This document shows positions 44,362-56,048 of a stretch of 64,000 nucleotides of DNA, in pieces. Made by a program: the position numbers and the translations under genes. This DNA comes from Cryphonectria parasitica EP155. Its lineage: Eukaryota > Ascomycota > Sordariomycetes > Diaporthales > Cryphonectriaceae. The stretch lies in contig NW_024468912.1 of assembly GCF_011745365.1 (NCBI RefSeq), positions 992,001 to 1,056,000 of the forward strand, written 5' to 3'. The notes beneath the pieces were generated by a model that was not told the DNA's origin, searched no databases, and saw nothing but the letters and a program-made list of their open reading frames with translations. The number at the start of each line of letters is the position of its first letter. Position 1 is the first letter of the stretch.

Positions 44362-47300
44362 GGACTACGTACTGGCGTCATACGAAGACGTCGCCCCACA
44401 GAAGAGATGATGCCTGCCCGAGGGTACCACCAAGAAGCCTGGTAGGGGGGCTCGAGAAGAATGTCAAGAAACTTTTACTGTACATAACAGAGCATAATTT
44501 TGCATGGCAAGGTCGGCGTTCTGGTTGGCTCCGGCATTGGAAAAGAAGGGGGGGTGAGGGGTGGGGTAGGAGCATCACATGTACGCTGAAAAACAATCGG
44601 TCTGCATAGCATACAAAGTCTTGTGTTTGCTTTTTTGATACATACTATGTAATGAGACACGAAGAATGATACCCACATCGAAGCAACTTAACAGAACAAG
44701 CGGAGAAACCCCGCCGCCCCCCCCCCCCCTTGTTTACTTATTGCAGCACGCCTGCCTACCTCTCCCCCAAAACAATGACCTGCCACACTATGGCAGATCA
44801 AGAAGCTGCTAACCAACGTTCACAGGATCAGACTTCACATTGGGAAGCACCTTTAGCCTTCTTTCGTCGGCTCACAGCGCTTCTCCGGTGTGCAAAGACC
44901 TTCTTGATCAGGTGGACATACTTGATTCAGTGTTGTGGAGTTGTGGAGGGGTTCAAAGCCACAGGGCTGGGAGGGGTATAATTGTCGTACCACCACCACG
45001 GAGTAATTCTTTGTCAACAACCCAGTCTCGTAAAGAAAGGGTGTGCTCCGTGCACTGGTCAAAGTGGTGTGTATCTGTTATCAATTATCCGGGGAACACC
45101 GATCCCCAATATACGAACAATCATCTAATCTCGCTAGTCGAGCCGGCTGACCATCCCCAGGCTTCCGCCAGCGATCGACGCCATGGAATATCGCAAGCGA
45201 TCGGTCGCACCGCGGACTTACTATCCGCAATCTTGAGCTGGCATTCGAAGATCCGTCGCCTTATGCTCCTTTCATTGCATTACATAACACTGTCTAAGCG
45301 GCTTAGCACAAGTCCGAATACAGATGTTGACGTCCAAGTGTGGGATATCTACTTCTTAGGCTTGTCTTTTGTCTCTTAAGGAGTTCGTAGTTGAGAATCC
45401 ATTTCGGGCGTAGTGAACACCTGATAGACATAATATTATCTTAAATACCATGTTTTTGAAATTGGCGGCATATGGAAGCCTAAATTACAGTGTCGTTAGC
45501 AGGCAAAGATGCCAAGCAGGCAAAGGAGACACGGCAGATGATGTGCCCCAACATGTTCTGTATCAACCTAGCATTGCTCAAGGCTGTCCTCACGCACGGG
45601 CTTTGACTGGCATCGAGGACCAGCGAACGATACAGTACTGACAGAATAGACGTACAAGTTCACTCTCGGCTTTAGAGTCGATATCTTCTACTCACTTCTA
45701 CTAGGCCATGTGATGAAACTGGAAATCCCAGTGCCGAGTCATCGCTTGCATGTATAATTCGTAGGCAGATGAGACCGGAGAAACCAAACTCGGGCCTCGA
45801 GTACGCTGACAGCATGCTGTCCATTGATGAGAGGAACTTTCCAAAGGCCCATGTCTAAAGATGTGCAGACCCGGTGAGAGAAAAGTGCGCCCGGACATCC
45901 TGACAAGCGAGTGCAATGAGCCACGCGCTCCAGTTGCCTTCTTTGCGGCTTCAAGTCTGATGGCACTGAGCTACCCACAGGCACAGGAAACAAGTAAGTC
46001 ACTTAAATCTGGTAAAGGTCTACCTATCATCTGAATCAGCACTCCCAGCACCCCGAGCGCTTCAGTCATGACTGAATTACAAGGACGAAGCTGCGGCTGT
46101 GAGCCCAAACACACTCGCATGCACGGCCAGCAAGGTAGACGGGGATAATTTCGGCACGGGACGGGCCGCTATATTAAGCTAAGATTTGGGTCCACCTATG
46201 ATCCGAACAAACCAAATAAAATACAATAAATGAAAAAGGAAGACATATTTGAAAATAATTCTGTTGGGGTATTACGAGGATGTGACCTTGCCATTGAACG
46301 AATTGCAATCATTCATGGTAATGAGTGTGACGTCGGACTTTGCCGCCTGTTGTACACCAACATGACGAGTTGTGCTCTGAGCTCGAAGTAGACGAAACGA
46401 TCGAGTCCGTACTCGCCATTGTTTGGCTCCAATCAACCAGGATCGATAAGGTTACTCGTAACAAGCGTAGATTGTAAAATGCAAGTCCGCTGCCGAGTTT
46501 GCAAGCTGTATAGCATCGCAAAATATACTGGGGAGACCTCCAAAAGTGTTCATGAGGAGGTCGCACTGCCGGCGGCGCCGCAATGCGGTGCAATGCCAGA
46601 GTGGCGAATGTCACAGGCCAGCACAGGTGAGCGCATGTTCAAGGCACACTCGCACAACCCTGTCCAGTAATGGCGCGCGTGCACGCGATGACCTGGGCCA
46701 GATCTTGTCAGGTAGACACGGCATGGTAGGTAGCCCTCGACTTTGGATCGGTCAGACCTGTCACAAAGCGGTGTGGGGAAGTCATGGTCGCCATGCAGGC
46801 ACGGTTTAGGGTCCAATCGAGTGATTGGCGGCAGAATAGATGCAGGCTGGCCTGGCAGTTGCGCACGTGAGGTTGATCTCTGCCGGTGTACTATGTACAA
46901 CCCGGCAACGGATTGTCTCAACAGGGAAGAGGCGAGAAAAAGAAAAGCGAGTGGGAGGAAGAAAAAGCACAAACTGCAGCCACTCGTCGTACGGCAACTA
47001 GGAATAAAGTGTCCACGCAGCAGGCAATAAATTTCGCTAAGCAACGCCCTGTCCATGTCCAGTTGACGAGCGCTGTGTGTTCGATGTTGTGTGTGCCTGC
47101 GCGGGAGTGTGTTGGCACCCCCACGCTTCACAGCCCTGATACAGACCCCAGGGCCTAGCAAGCCGTAGCTATGTCAAGAGTTCCCGTGATCAACAAGAGA
47201 ACCACTGGTGTATGCACCTCCACGTTTCCGAGTGGAAATGATTCGTCGCCCGAGCTTCACGCGACAGCGAACGTGGCAGGTAAGCGGAGCCAGATCCCAG

Positions 47301-49154
47301 GTCAATCCTGGGGTCTCCATGGGGGCCTTAAGAATTTCTGGGGTGTTGCATCTCACATTCTGGAGAATAATGCATACAGGCCGGCGGGTTACGTAGTTGC
47401 GTCGGTGGACAGGAAGATTTCAAAGCTCTGCAGCTTTTTTCCCACGACATCTGCTATGGAGCCGTAACTACCAGGTGTTGGACCGGAGCTTGCGCCGACG
47501 GGTAGGGCGGGTTTTGAATTTGGATTTCAGCGAGGTTTTCTTCCATGAGGCTGCGCGAGACAACGTGGGCGGGGCCTGGCAGGATTCGCCGATCTTGTTT
47601 CACCCTTGAGTGCAACAAGGCGCCAGCTCACATCTTCTCCTTCGCGCCGTGTCATGATTCGCAGTAGATGACTCTCAGAACCAGAGCCGGACTGATGCTG
47701 ATCAAGCTAATTGCTTCTTCTTTTCTCTTCAATCTTCATGTGAAGTATGCGACTTTTGGCCTGGGGCGGAAGGCCAGGCTTCGCACCGGCTGATCCGGAA
47801 ATGGGTCTCGGTCAGGTCGGTCTCGGTCTCGACAGCTCCATTCTCCAGCTAATTCCGAATCGCGCAAGGTGGTAGGTTCACACCATCCCAGTTTGGCGCC
47901 CGGTACTTTAGTGGTGACTCTGAGACCTTCAGCATCTATCTATACATTGATTCAGCTGGAATAGCAAGCCCGCTTTGTGCATTTCATCAGATGTTCTCCA
48001 AGGGCAGGCAGCGTGTTCCAGTAGGTGATACACCTCGACCTTCACACTAGCATGGATTGTTTCAAAACACAAAAGTTAAGAGTACAAAAGTAAATGAGGC
48101 CTGTCACGAGATTTTTCTTTTTGGGGACAGGAAAATTTTTTTTGATCAGATAAGACACATGCTATTGATGCAACTTGTGATATGTGGGGTGGAATACACG
48201 CAATGATCTGAGCAGCCAAGCAACTAAGCTGGGGAACTAGAAACCCCAAGTGTTGTGTTCTTGTCCTCGTCTCCGGCGTCCTCCGTCACCCTAACCCAGT
48301 GACCTCACCACGGCCCAAGCTGCTGTGCACGGGCAGCGCTAGGGTACCCTAGTAATTGTTGGCCCCCCATGTTAGCTCTACCAATGATGTTGCTGAGAAC
48401 CCCACTAGGCAGGCCCCACGCCTACCAAATTTCCCCTATTCCCTTGTGCTATGCTGTGCTGCTCACTGCTGCCGGGCCCTGCCCTGCCCTGCCAGTCCTG
48501 CCCTGCTTTTCCATAAGCTGTCGTCGCGCCTTACATCAACGTTCCCTCCACAATCCCACACCAACACCAACCTTGCGACAACTTTAAACCATCCTCGACG
48601 CACATATCCTTTTTGATTTTAAACTCTTCATCCCCTTCTTCCTTATCCCCTCTACCCTTCCTCAGTCCTGCAACCCTCTAAACAGGTTTGCATCCATCCC
48701 CAAACTGTCACGAACTGGCTCCTTGTGGTCGCGTGTGTGGTCCACCACAGCGCCCCATCCTGGCACGACTCCGTCAGCAAACCCATCTAATCCTCGACAA
48801 CTTCAACCAATATGGACATTCAGACCATGTGTGATCGCAATACCTTTGCTCTTTGATCCAGAGCCCCTCCAAGGTGGCGAGGCTAAACACTAGCCTCACC
48901 AACTTGCGCTGAACACCCATTCTCCCATCCTACAAATCCGCTTCTTACCAACTCAAAGTCCCTCGAAACACCCCTGATCCTTTTCAACAAATCCCGAAAG
49001 AACCTCCTCCCATCAGTCAACCCTCAACTCTCTTTCAACCCTCGAGCGCGAATTCAGACCGAAGATTCACAGCATTACCTTCAGCTGCACCAACATCCAG
49101 GTCCTGTTCAACCTAGGTCCAAACCTCACACAGCACCACCTCTGCCACCAAAGC
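44362..49154. other. Gene-poor region of 4.8 kb
   Basis: No convincing gene on either strand; the longest frames (about 180-200 codons at 44840-45379 plus and 46550-47161 minus) lack ordinary composition and family marks. Visible items are a C-run at about 44710-44729, AT-rich DNA near 46200-46260, a CCCTAACCC telomere-like motif at about 48290, and a 14-base palindrome at 48339-48352. From about 48400 on, pyrimidine-rich sequence probably forms the long leader of the phosphatase gene. Old decayed transposon DNA is possible but could not be shown. Confidence 0.5.
48812..48856 (+). other. Short upstream ORF in the phosphatase leader
   Basis: ATG to TGA, 14 codons (MDIQTMCDRNTFAL), about 300-500 bases before the candidate start codons of the Siw14-like gene, in the same pyrimidine-rich leader. 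A role in translational control is only a guess, and the transcript start is unknown. Confidence 0.3.
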
Positions 49155-50256
49155 ATGAACTTTGTGCTCATTGGGTTTCTGGCAAGATCAGCATTGGGAG
49201 TGGCATTGGTATTATTGCAGCTGGTGGTGGTACATTTTTCGAAAGAGTCACAGCACACTCAGAAGAAGACGTTGGTTAGATTGAGCTCTTTCTTCAGCAC
49301 GCGCGAGGAAGGCAGCATCATGGACAAGGTGGAGGACAAGCAAGCTGCAGAAGCCCGTGAGGGCCTTCAGCAGCGCAGGTCCTACTACAATGTTTTGGAG
49401 CAAGAGCGGGGTCAGGATTTCTGCAGCGTTGAGATGCGGCGTGAGCCCTCCAGTGGCCAGTCCTCACTCAGAACCCAGAGCTCAATGACCTCTCTGCGCA
49501 CAGAGAGCAGCTGGTCAAAGGATTCTGTTGAGGACAAAGCTGTTCCTGGCCAACCCATCAACTTTGGCACCGTGGTCCCAGGAGTCTACCGAAGCAGCTA
49601 TCCCCAGGAGGCTGACTATCCTTTCATTGAGAAGCTAGGCCTAAGGACCATCATGTAAGTCTAGCACCAACATCTCTCAAAGGGAGTGGCTTGAGACTAA
49701 TTCTGTCATAGCACACTTGTCGACAAGGAATTCCCCGAGACGTTTCTGCCTTTCATGAAGACCAACAACATCAAGCACTGCCACATCACCATGGAGGGAA
49801 CCAAGAAGCAGACCATCCCTGTTCAGACTATGTCTGCTATCCTTGAGGTGATACACGACAAGCGCAACCACCCTGTCCTGATCCACTGCAACCAGGGAAG
49901 AGTAAGTACTTCACTGTGTTCTTTCCCAATCCTTCTTCCTCAGCTGTTTGCTAATATTGGATCAGCACCGCACTGGCTGTGTCGTGGCTATTACACGCAA
50001 GCTTCAGGAGTGGAATGCCGAACGCATCCTTGATGAGTATAAGTCCTACGCCCATCCCAAGATCAGGGATGGTGACGTTGAGTACATCAACGGCTTCCAG
50101 GTTACCGCCATCCAGCACCTGGGTCTGGTCCCTCTTGTCGAGAATCTACCCGTTCAAAATGTTCAGCCTCGACCCCGTCCTGCTCGTCTTTACGCTGTGG
50201 CAGCCCTAATTATCATGGTTTTCGTTTCTGTCAAAGAGGTCATGAGCGGTGCTTAG
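49155..50256 (+). CDS. Siw14-like atypical dual-specificity phosphatase
   Basis: Cysteine phosphatase of the Siw14/Oca family, which in yeast removes the beta-phosphate of inositol pyrophosphates. Three exons (to 49654, 49712-49901, 49966-50256). The long form from ATG 49155 has 326 residues; a start at 49320 (MDKVEDKQ) gives 271 and may be the real one. Core marks are INFGTVVPGVYRSSYPQEAD, TLVDKEFPETFLPFM and the signature HCNQGRHRTGC, with Cys226 and Arg232 in the long form. The long form begins with a hydrophobic stretch (FLARSALGVALVLLQLVVV). The C-terminus ends in another (LYAVAALIIMVFVSV), suggesting tail anchoring, unlike soluble yeast Siw14. Confidence 0.85.
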
Positions 50257-51083
50257 TTACTGAGCCGACATCTCCTCTGGGACCTTATCTTCATCACCCG
50301 CTGGCCATATCTTCCTGCGATGGCGCTCACCCGGGGCAATCGATGATGAATGGACTGCGACTCCAACCAGGACTTATTCGACGGACTTTTGAATTATTCT
50401 TTTTGTTTTTCTTTTGTTTGAGGCCTTGCATACCACTGGTGGGGATCTGCTCTCTGGGGCATAGACATGGTATTATGGAGGCTATCAAGAGCTGAGACGA
50501 CCTCCTGGCGTTCGGGGAACGGGAACTTGTCGCGGTTCAGACGGCACCTTTGATTTGACTGACTGGACACGTCCCACACAAAGTAGAAAAGTTTGGACTG
50601 GAGTTTGGTGGTGGCAGAGCTTCGCATAGCGGTTTACAGTACCAGGAGCAATGTACATTATCGGGCAGATGGTGGCAGAAACGGCGAGACGGAGTTTCTG
50701 CTCAGAACACATACAAAATGGGCTGTTAGACAGAACAGAATTTTTTTACGAGTAAAAAATGATAGGCAGGCCCAAAGCTTGATTTCACTGTCTTCCTCAG
50801 TGCCCGTGTCTCGTGTCTCGCAAGAGGTCTATCACGAGAAATTCTCAATATTCTGTTCGTGTTGTCACAAACTTACGGCTTCCCATCTCAACTCATGCCC
50901 AAGAATGACCCCCCCCCCCCTTCCCTCCCAGAAGAAGAACACCTTCGATCCCAGCCGTCACAGTCGATGACCCCTTACAGCCAATCATTACCATCCCCTT
51001 TCCACCCATACCACATCATCAGGCTTCTTTCACAGCCAGCCAGTGAACTAGCGAGCCAGCCCGCCGTCGCGCTCCACCCCCTT
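50257..51083. other. Intergenic region between convergent phosphatase and Aim19-like genes
   Basis: 827 bases with both 3' ends. A run of about eleven C lies at 50909-50920. Plus-strand frames at 50593-51446 are shadows or untranslated sequence. Confidence 0.4.
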
Positions 51084-51695
51084 TTACTTCTTCGCCTCCC
51101 GCGCACTCTCGATCCCCCACCTGTCCCGCTCCCTCCTCTCTTCAACCTCTGCCTTCCGGTCGCCCGTGGCATACACATACCCTCCTGCAGCAGCATTGAC
51201 GGCGCCCATGCCCATAGCCACGCCGCGGACGGCACCACGGGCGGTGAACTTTTGACGGAGGGAGGCGGGGCGGCGCCGAGCGGCGAGGAGGATGTACAGA
51301 CCGGACCAAGCGGCGCCGAGGCCGGCAGCGTCAATCTTGAAACCAGCGACGTTGAGGTAGGAGGAAAGGAGGAGCATGGGGGTGAAGACGAGCATGGGGA
51401 GGCGAGCGAAGGGACGGAAGTGGAGAGAGGTTATGAGGGTTGCTAGGCCCATTGGGGGGAGAGAGGATTCTGGGGGGCGTTTGTTAGTAATAAGAAGACC
51501 TTGGTAATTACTTATCATCTTTCAGTTTCCTTCATATTGGCGTATAAGAGAGTGTGAATGTGTATGTTTGTGTAAGTAGGAGTAGAGGTGGTGACTGAGG
51601 ACACAAGCAGGGGGGCAGAGAGAGGACTAACCGCCCCAACCACGTAGGGTTGAGAGGAGTGTTCTTGTTGGAACTGGATTATCTGATTCGGCCAT
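51084..51695 (-). CDS. Small membrane protein, Aim19-like (mitochondrial)
   Basis: Two exons on the minus strand (51695-51632 and 51469-51084) join in phase to 149 residues. The first exon reads MAESDNPVPTRTLLSTLRGW and ends at a GTTAGT donor; the second begins after CCCCCAG. The body has two to four short hydrophobic stretches (LPMLVFTPMLLLSSYLN, AGLGAAWSGLYILLAAR, GAVRGVAMGMGAVNAAAGGY) separated by basic turns, and a charged C-terminus (DRKAEVEERRERDRWG). This agrees with my memory of the fungal Aim19 family (altered inheritance of mitochondria 19), whose role is not known. Without the first exon the frame lacks a sensible start. Confidence 0.65.
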
Positions 51696-52785
51696 CTTTT
51701 CTGGAGGGTGTGGCTTTGGCCAACAGGAGGCGAAAAGCAATTAAATTGATGGTGAGAATTATCGTGTTTTCTCAGGATAAAGAGGCATGTGATCATGAGG
51801 TTGTCTCGGTGACACTTTTTTTCCTTTTTACAGTTGCATCTGCTCGCTGACGTCGTGAAAAAGTTATGGGGTTTAGGCCTGACAGGGATTCAGCATTGGG
51901 AACCCAGTAGGATGACTAAGCTGTCATAAGTTCGTGCCAACTATTTGGCTGATCAGACAGAAGTGAAAAAAAATAACAGTGGGTAGATGGCAGGCAGTAC
52001 TGTAGCACCATAATAGTTGCACCACAGTACTATGACCCAGGAATGGGGGCTGCAAGGTTCTTGGTACCAGCGTGTCAAGGCTGCGTCAGCGAATTCTCAC
52101 TTTGATACGTTTTCTACAGACAGAGATAAGATTTGTTGAACCTGCAAGCCTTATTGTTGCTCAGCTAAAGTGTCCTTGTTCTTTTGACTTTGTGATTGAT
52201 CGCCTACCACCATTCTGCATGCTGGCTGACTCTCTGTAGACAGCGCTGTCTAAGCAGCAAGAAGCCACGTACACCCCCCCCCCCCCCCCAATGACAGGGA
52301 ATCCTAATCCTATTAGCAGCACTACAGAAGCGATACCGCTGAGCCACGCCAACCATTGTCGTCGCATTTTCGGCAGCGAACATCATCAGACTTGGACCTT
52401 GCGCTGAAGATTCCAATATCAGCCAGCCTTCATCAGAGCCAGCTGAACCTCTGCCTCCCTGGGACAAAGTTGACCATCTCGACTGCTCGATACATTCAAT
52501 CCCTTCACATCCTGCTCACCGTCCAGGCTGCCTACCACTGCCGCTATTTGCCTACGCATCCATCCGCCTTCGTGCCAACCCCTACCGAGCTTGCCAACAA
52601 TCACTTCTGACACGACAGCACATCCGATCTTGCCGTCGCCCCAGCTGTAGATCAGGTACCAGTGCCTCGAAGCACCCTGTCGCCTTCCGCCCTACCAGTC
52701 AACCAGGGAATTCCGATCCTGCCGTCCGAGCCGGCTTCCTAGATACACACGCACAGTCTCTCTTGAGCGAGCCGGGCCAGGCACC
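51696..52785. other. Divergent region between the Aim19-like and J-protein genes
   Basis: 1.1 kb. It contains AGTACT/TACTGTA motifs at about 51995-52035, a run of about sixteen C at 52266-52281, a tRNA-like A-box on the minus strand near 52340-52355, and a long C/T-rich leader (from about 52400) before the J-protein ATG. No protein gene is supported. Confidence 0.45.
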
Positions 52786-53958
52786 ATGCCGCCCAGCGCG
52801 ACTGCCTCAGGGGCAGACGCCTCCAACTCAAATGGCGCGTCCTCGCGCAGCCGTGACCACAACCAGGGCAACCAGGAGCGCAAGTACACAGTGGAGCAGA
52901 AGGCTGCCGTTCTGCGCATCCGCCGGTGCAAGCCAACCGCCTTCTACGACATTCTGGGCATCGAGGCCGTGCGCACTACCTGCTCCGAAGCCGACATCAA
53001 GAAGGCCTACCGCAAGCAGTCCCTCCTGACCCACCCTGACAAGAATGGCCACGAACATGCCGACGAGGCCTTCAAGATGGTGGCGAGGGCGTTCAGCGTC
53101 CTGGGAGACAAGGACAAGAGGGACAGGTATGATAAGTTTGGCGGGGACCCGGACAGCCGTTTTGGTCAGGCCCAGGCACAAAACCCCTTTGCCGGCTTCG
53201 CGGCGAGGCAGCCTTCAGGGGGCGGTGGTGGTGGCGGAGGTGGCATGGGTGGAGGCATGTGGGACGACGATATAAGTCCTGAGGAAATGTTTCAGCGGTT
53301 TTTTGGTGGTGGCTTCGGCGGTGGGGGTCCATTTGGTGGTGAGTACTCGCGCGGCTTCTTCTCAATGCAAGGAGGAGAGAGAGAGAGAGTCATGGAGGAT
53401 GTCTAGACTGACCAGCAAGGCTTTGATACAGGTCCCCAATTTGTGTTTAACTTTGGCGGTCCCGGGGTACGCGTGCACCAGTTCGGCGGCGGCCGCCCGC
53501 GCAGGCGACCCCGCGAGAATGAGCAGGGCCAGGACAACGGCAGCTTCAACACCCTCATGGGCCTGCTCCCCATCATCTTCCTCTTCCTGTTCCCGCTGCT
53601 CTCGTCACTCTTCTCGGGCGGCGCCGCACCCGCCGGGCCTCGCATGGTCTTCGACGCCCCTGAGCCCCCTAATGTGCTCGAGCGCGTGACGCCCAAGTTC
53701 AATGTCAAGTACTACCTCAACCCGCAGGACGTGAAAGGCTACTCCAAGACGCAGCTTTCACGCCTGGATAACAACGCCGAGGTCGGCTTGATCAAACACC
53801 TGCGAGCCGAATGCGAGGCCGAGACGATGTACAAGCAGGAGCTGTACAATGCCGCCCAGGGGTGGTTCACGCAGGACGCTGAGAAGATGGGCATCGCTGA
53901 CAGGTATGAGCCGGTGAGCTGTAGAAGGCTGGAAAAATTGGGCGCAATGGGGAAATGA
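52786..53958 (+). CDS. hlj1: ER membrane J-protein, Hlj1/DNAJB12-type
   Basis: Hsp70 co-chaperone on the cytosolic face of the ER that supports degradation of misfolded membrane proteins. Two exons (52786-53338 and 53432-53958) give 359 residues. The N-terminus is low-complexity, then comes YTVEQKAAVLRIRRCKPTAF and a J domain (about 52-117) with the HPD triad in LLTHPDKNGH. A Gly/Phe-rich linker follows (GGGGGGGGGMGGGMWDDD, FFGGGFGGGGPFGG). One hydrophobic span (TLMGLLPIIFLFLFPLLSSL) precedes the conserved C-terminal DUF1977-type domain (VKYYLNPQDVKGYSKTQLSR). The GTGAGT intron falls inside the Gly-rich linker. Confidence 0.93.
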
Positions 53959-56048
53959 TAAGAGATATCCCGGCTGGGAAAGAGGGGTGGGGGAAAGGGA
54001 GAAGGCTGAAGATGGCCTGTTGATCCTGTCGCGGGTTGCATATGAAGGGGAGCAGGGTTAGAGGTCATGGGAGAGGAGGAGTTATGCGGGCAAGGAATCC
54101 ATCTCAGAGACAGCCAGCATGGAACATAGACTGAGGAGGCCATGAGATGTCCTGGTTATAATGAACAAGCATCTTTATCAACTGCAAATATGCAGGCATC
54201 CTCGTAATGAGCAAGGTATAGTACGTAAGTGCATACAAATGACTTGGAGACAACTATACAGCCCTGCAAGATACATCAACACTTACTACCCAAGGAACTC
54301 CGTTACATTTATTTGTCGTTCAGCCTAACCTTATTTTGTCCGGGCATTGGGCCAATTCTCCTCCTGAATTCTATGACAGACACTACAAATTGTGTTCTGT
54401 AAACTCAGCCGAGCTCTAGGAAACGTTGGCTCAGCTACGGGTTGGAATGTATGATTCCTGGTTTCTACTTATAAAAAGAATGGTTTTGCTGCGAAGCTTC
54501 TTGAGGCTTACACTTTGGTCACATTGTCCAGTACTCAAGTATCACAGCAGTAAGTGAGTCCACTTTCTTCTTCCTGTAAGTTGAGTAATTATCTAAACTC
54601 CTGCGCGGTCTATGGTAATTATTCACTCGTCTGAGCATGGATAATCGTAAACTCTCCTCTCAGAGTTCAGCCCTGCCCTTTTGCCCTTGGCCCAACAATA
54701 CTCAAGATAAATACATCAATGCTACAATCAATTTCTGTGAACATCATGAGAAGAAAGAAATCATATGGTGCTGTTTCCTGGAAATTTACATACTACACAT
54801 GATGTCGGAATCGTATTCGGATTTCATGGAGGCTCGGTATTCGCATGACTGGAAGCTCAGAATGCTATAATCCTTCACGACTCAAGTGTGCTTACAGGAA
54901 CAATGCTTGTAGCATATATAATTACGAAAGCATGTTTCCTCCCTGCACTGATAGGTCGCACTGCGAGCTTGACAGAATCTCCAAGTCTCAAGCATGCTAA
55001 TACTTGAATTCTATTTACCTGGATTGCCCTTCAGGGTGTAGAATGGTTGGAAAGTAGAATTGAAAGTCATGGCTTGATCCGTTGAATCAAATAGAGCCTG
55101 GCAAGCTTTCTAGCCAATTTTGCCCATTCTCTTCTGCTATGAGCACATTGCAAAAGGTGCTGCTGTGTGCGCTCTTTTCTGCCCAAGGCGGAGGGCTTGT
55201 AGTAAGCTGCACTGCCGCACTCCCGAAAACACTAGGTATACGATCGATAGAGAGTGTTGCTAGCTTAAGGTTTTGGTCTCTTTGATGTTATGAGAATACT
55301 AGAGGTTTTAAGCTCTGTTTTACCCTGTAGATTTAGATGAGCCAGACCCAATACTAAGTACTTTATGTAGCAATTTGGCAAGCATTACTTTACAATCAGA
55401 TGAGGACCATTCATGAACAAGTCTTGATATATTCCAAGGAAGGCATGTACAGGTGTGTGGCTGGGTAGGTTGGTTGCCTGTTGAGCACCAAGGGACAGCT
55501 CAGGTACCCCTGCTCACAGCAACCCATCACCCCTCACAGTGCCCGCATGTACGTACTTTATAGTGGGTTTCAGCGGGTCATCCCACCCGCTGTATGCATG
55601 GCTGGGCCTCAGACTGGCAATGGGACTGGGACTGCCACAGGACAATGACATGCTCGTGTCTGCTCTTCCTCCTCCTTGAGCTGAGCTTGTTTTCCCTAAC
55701 CTGCCTGCCTTGCAGGCTCTCAACTTCAGCGACCATACTTCTCTTCCCTCCGTCATAATCTCCCTCATTGAATTGATTGCATGTTGCTACTCGAACTTAC
55801 CTCAGGTGCCCTTCTCGAAGCTGTCTAACAGGCCGCGCGGAACATCAACGTCATACTGTGCTGATCATCCATGCTGCTCAACCACCTGTGCTCGACGGGC
55901 AGCTCTACGATACTTGATACTTCATCCCTCTTTGGATTGCCAAGAACTCTCTGCATATTCACCCAAAGACGAGCCAACACCCAACGAAATATTGGGTGCT
56001 CTGTACAAGTCCTATGCCCCTCACCCTGGCTCGAGAACACCCCTCCAA
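53959..56048. other. Intergenic region of 2.1 kb before the MINDY gene
   Basis: AT-richer than its neighbours up to about 55450, then C/T-rich towards the next start codon, as in a leader. The open frame of the MINDY gene extends back to 55710 without a stop but without an ATG before 56049. No other gene is supported. Confidence 0.45.

Noticed and set aside
44840..45379. Plus-strand frame of 179 codons in the gene-poor region
   Set aside because: No ATG at its start, no family marks, composition like non-coding DNA.
46550..47161. Minus-strand frame of 203 codons in the gene-poor region
   Set aside because: Low-complexity and Cys/Arg/His-rich without a domain; overlapping frames on the other strand look equally random.
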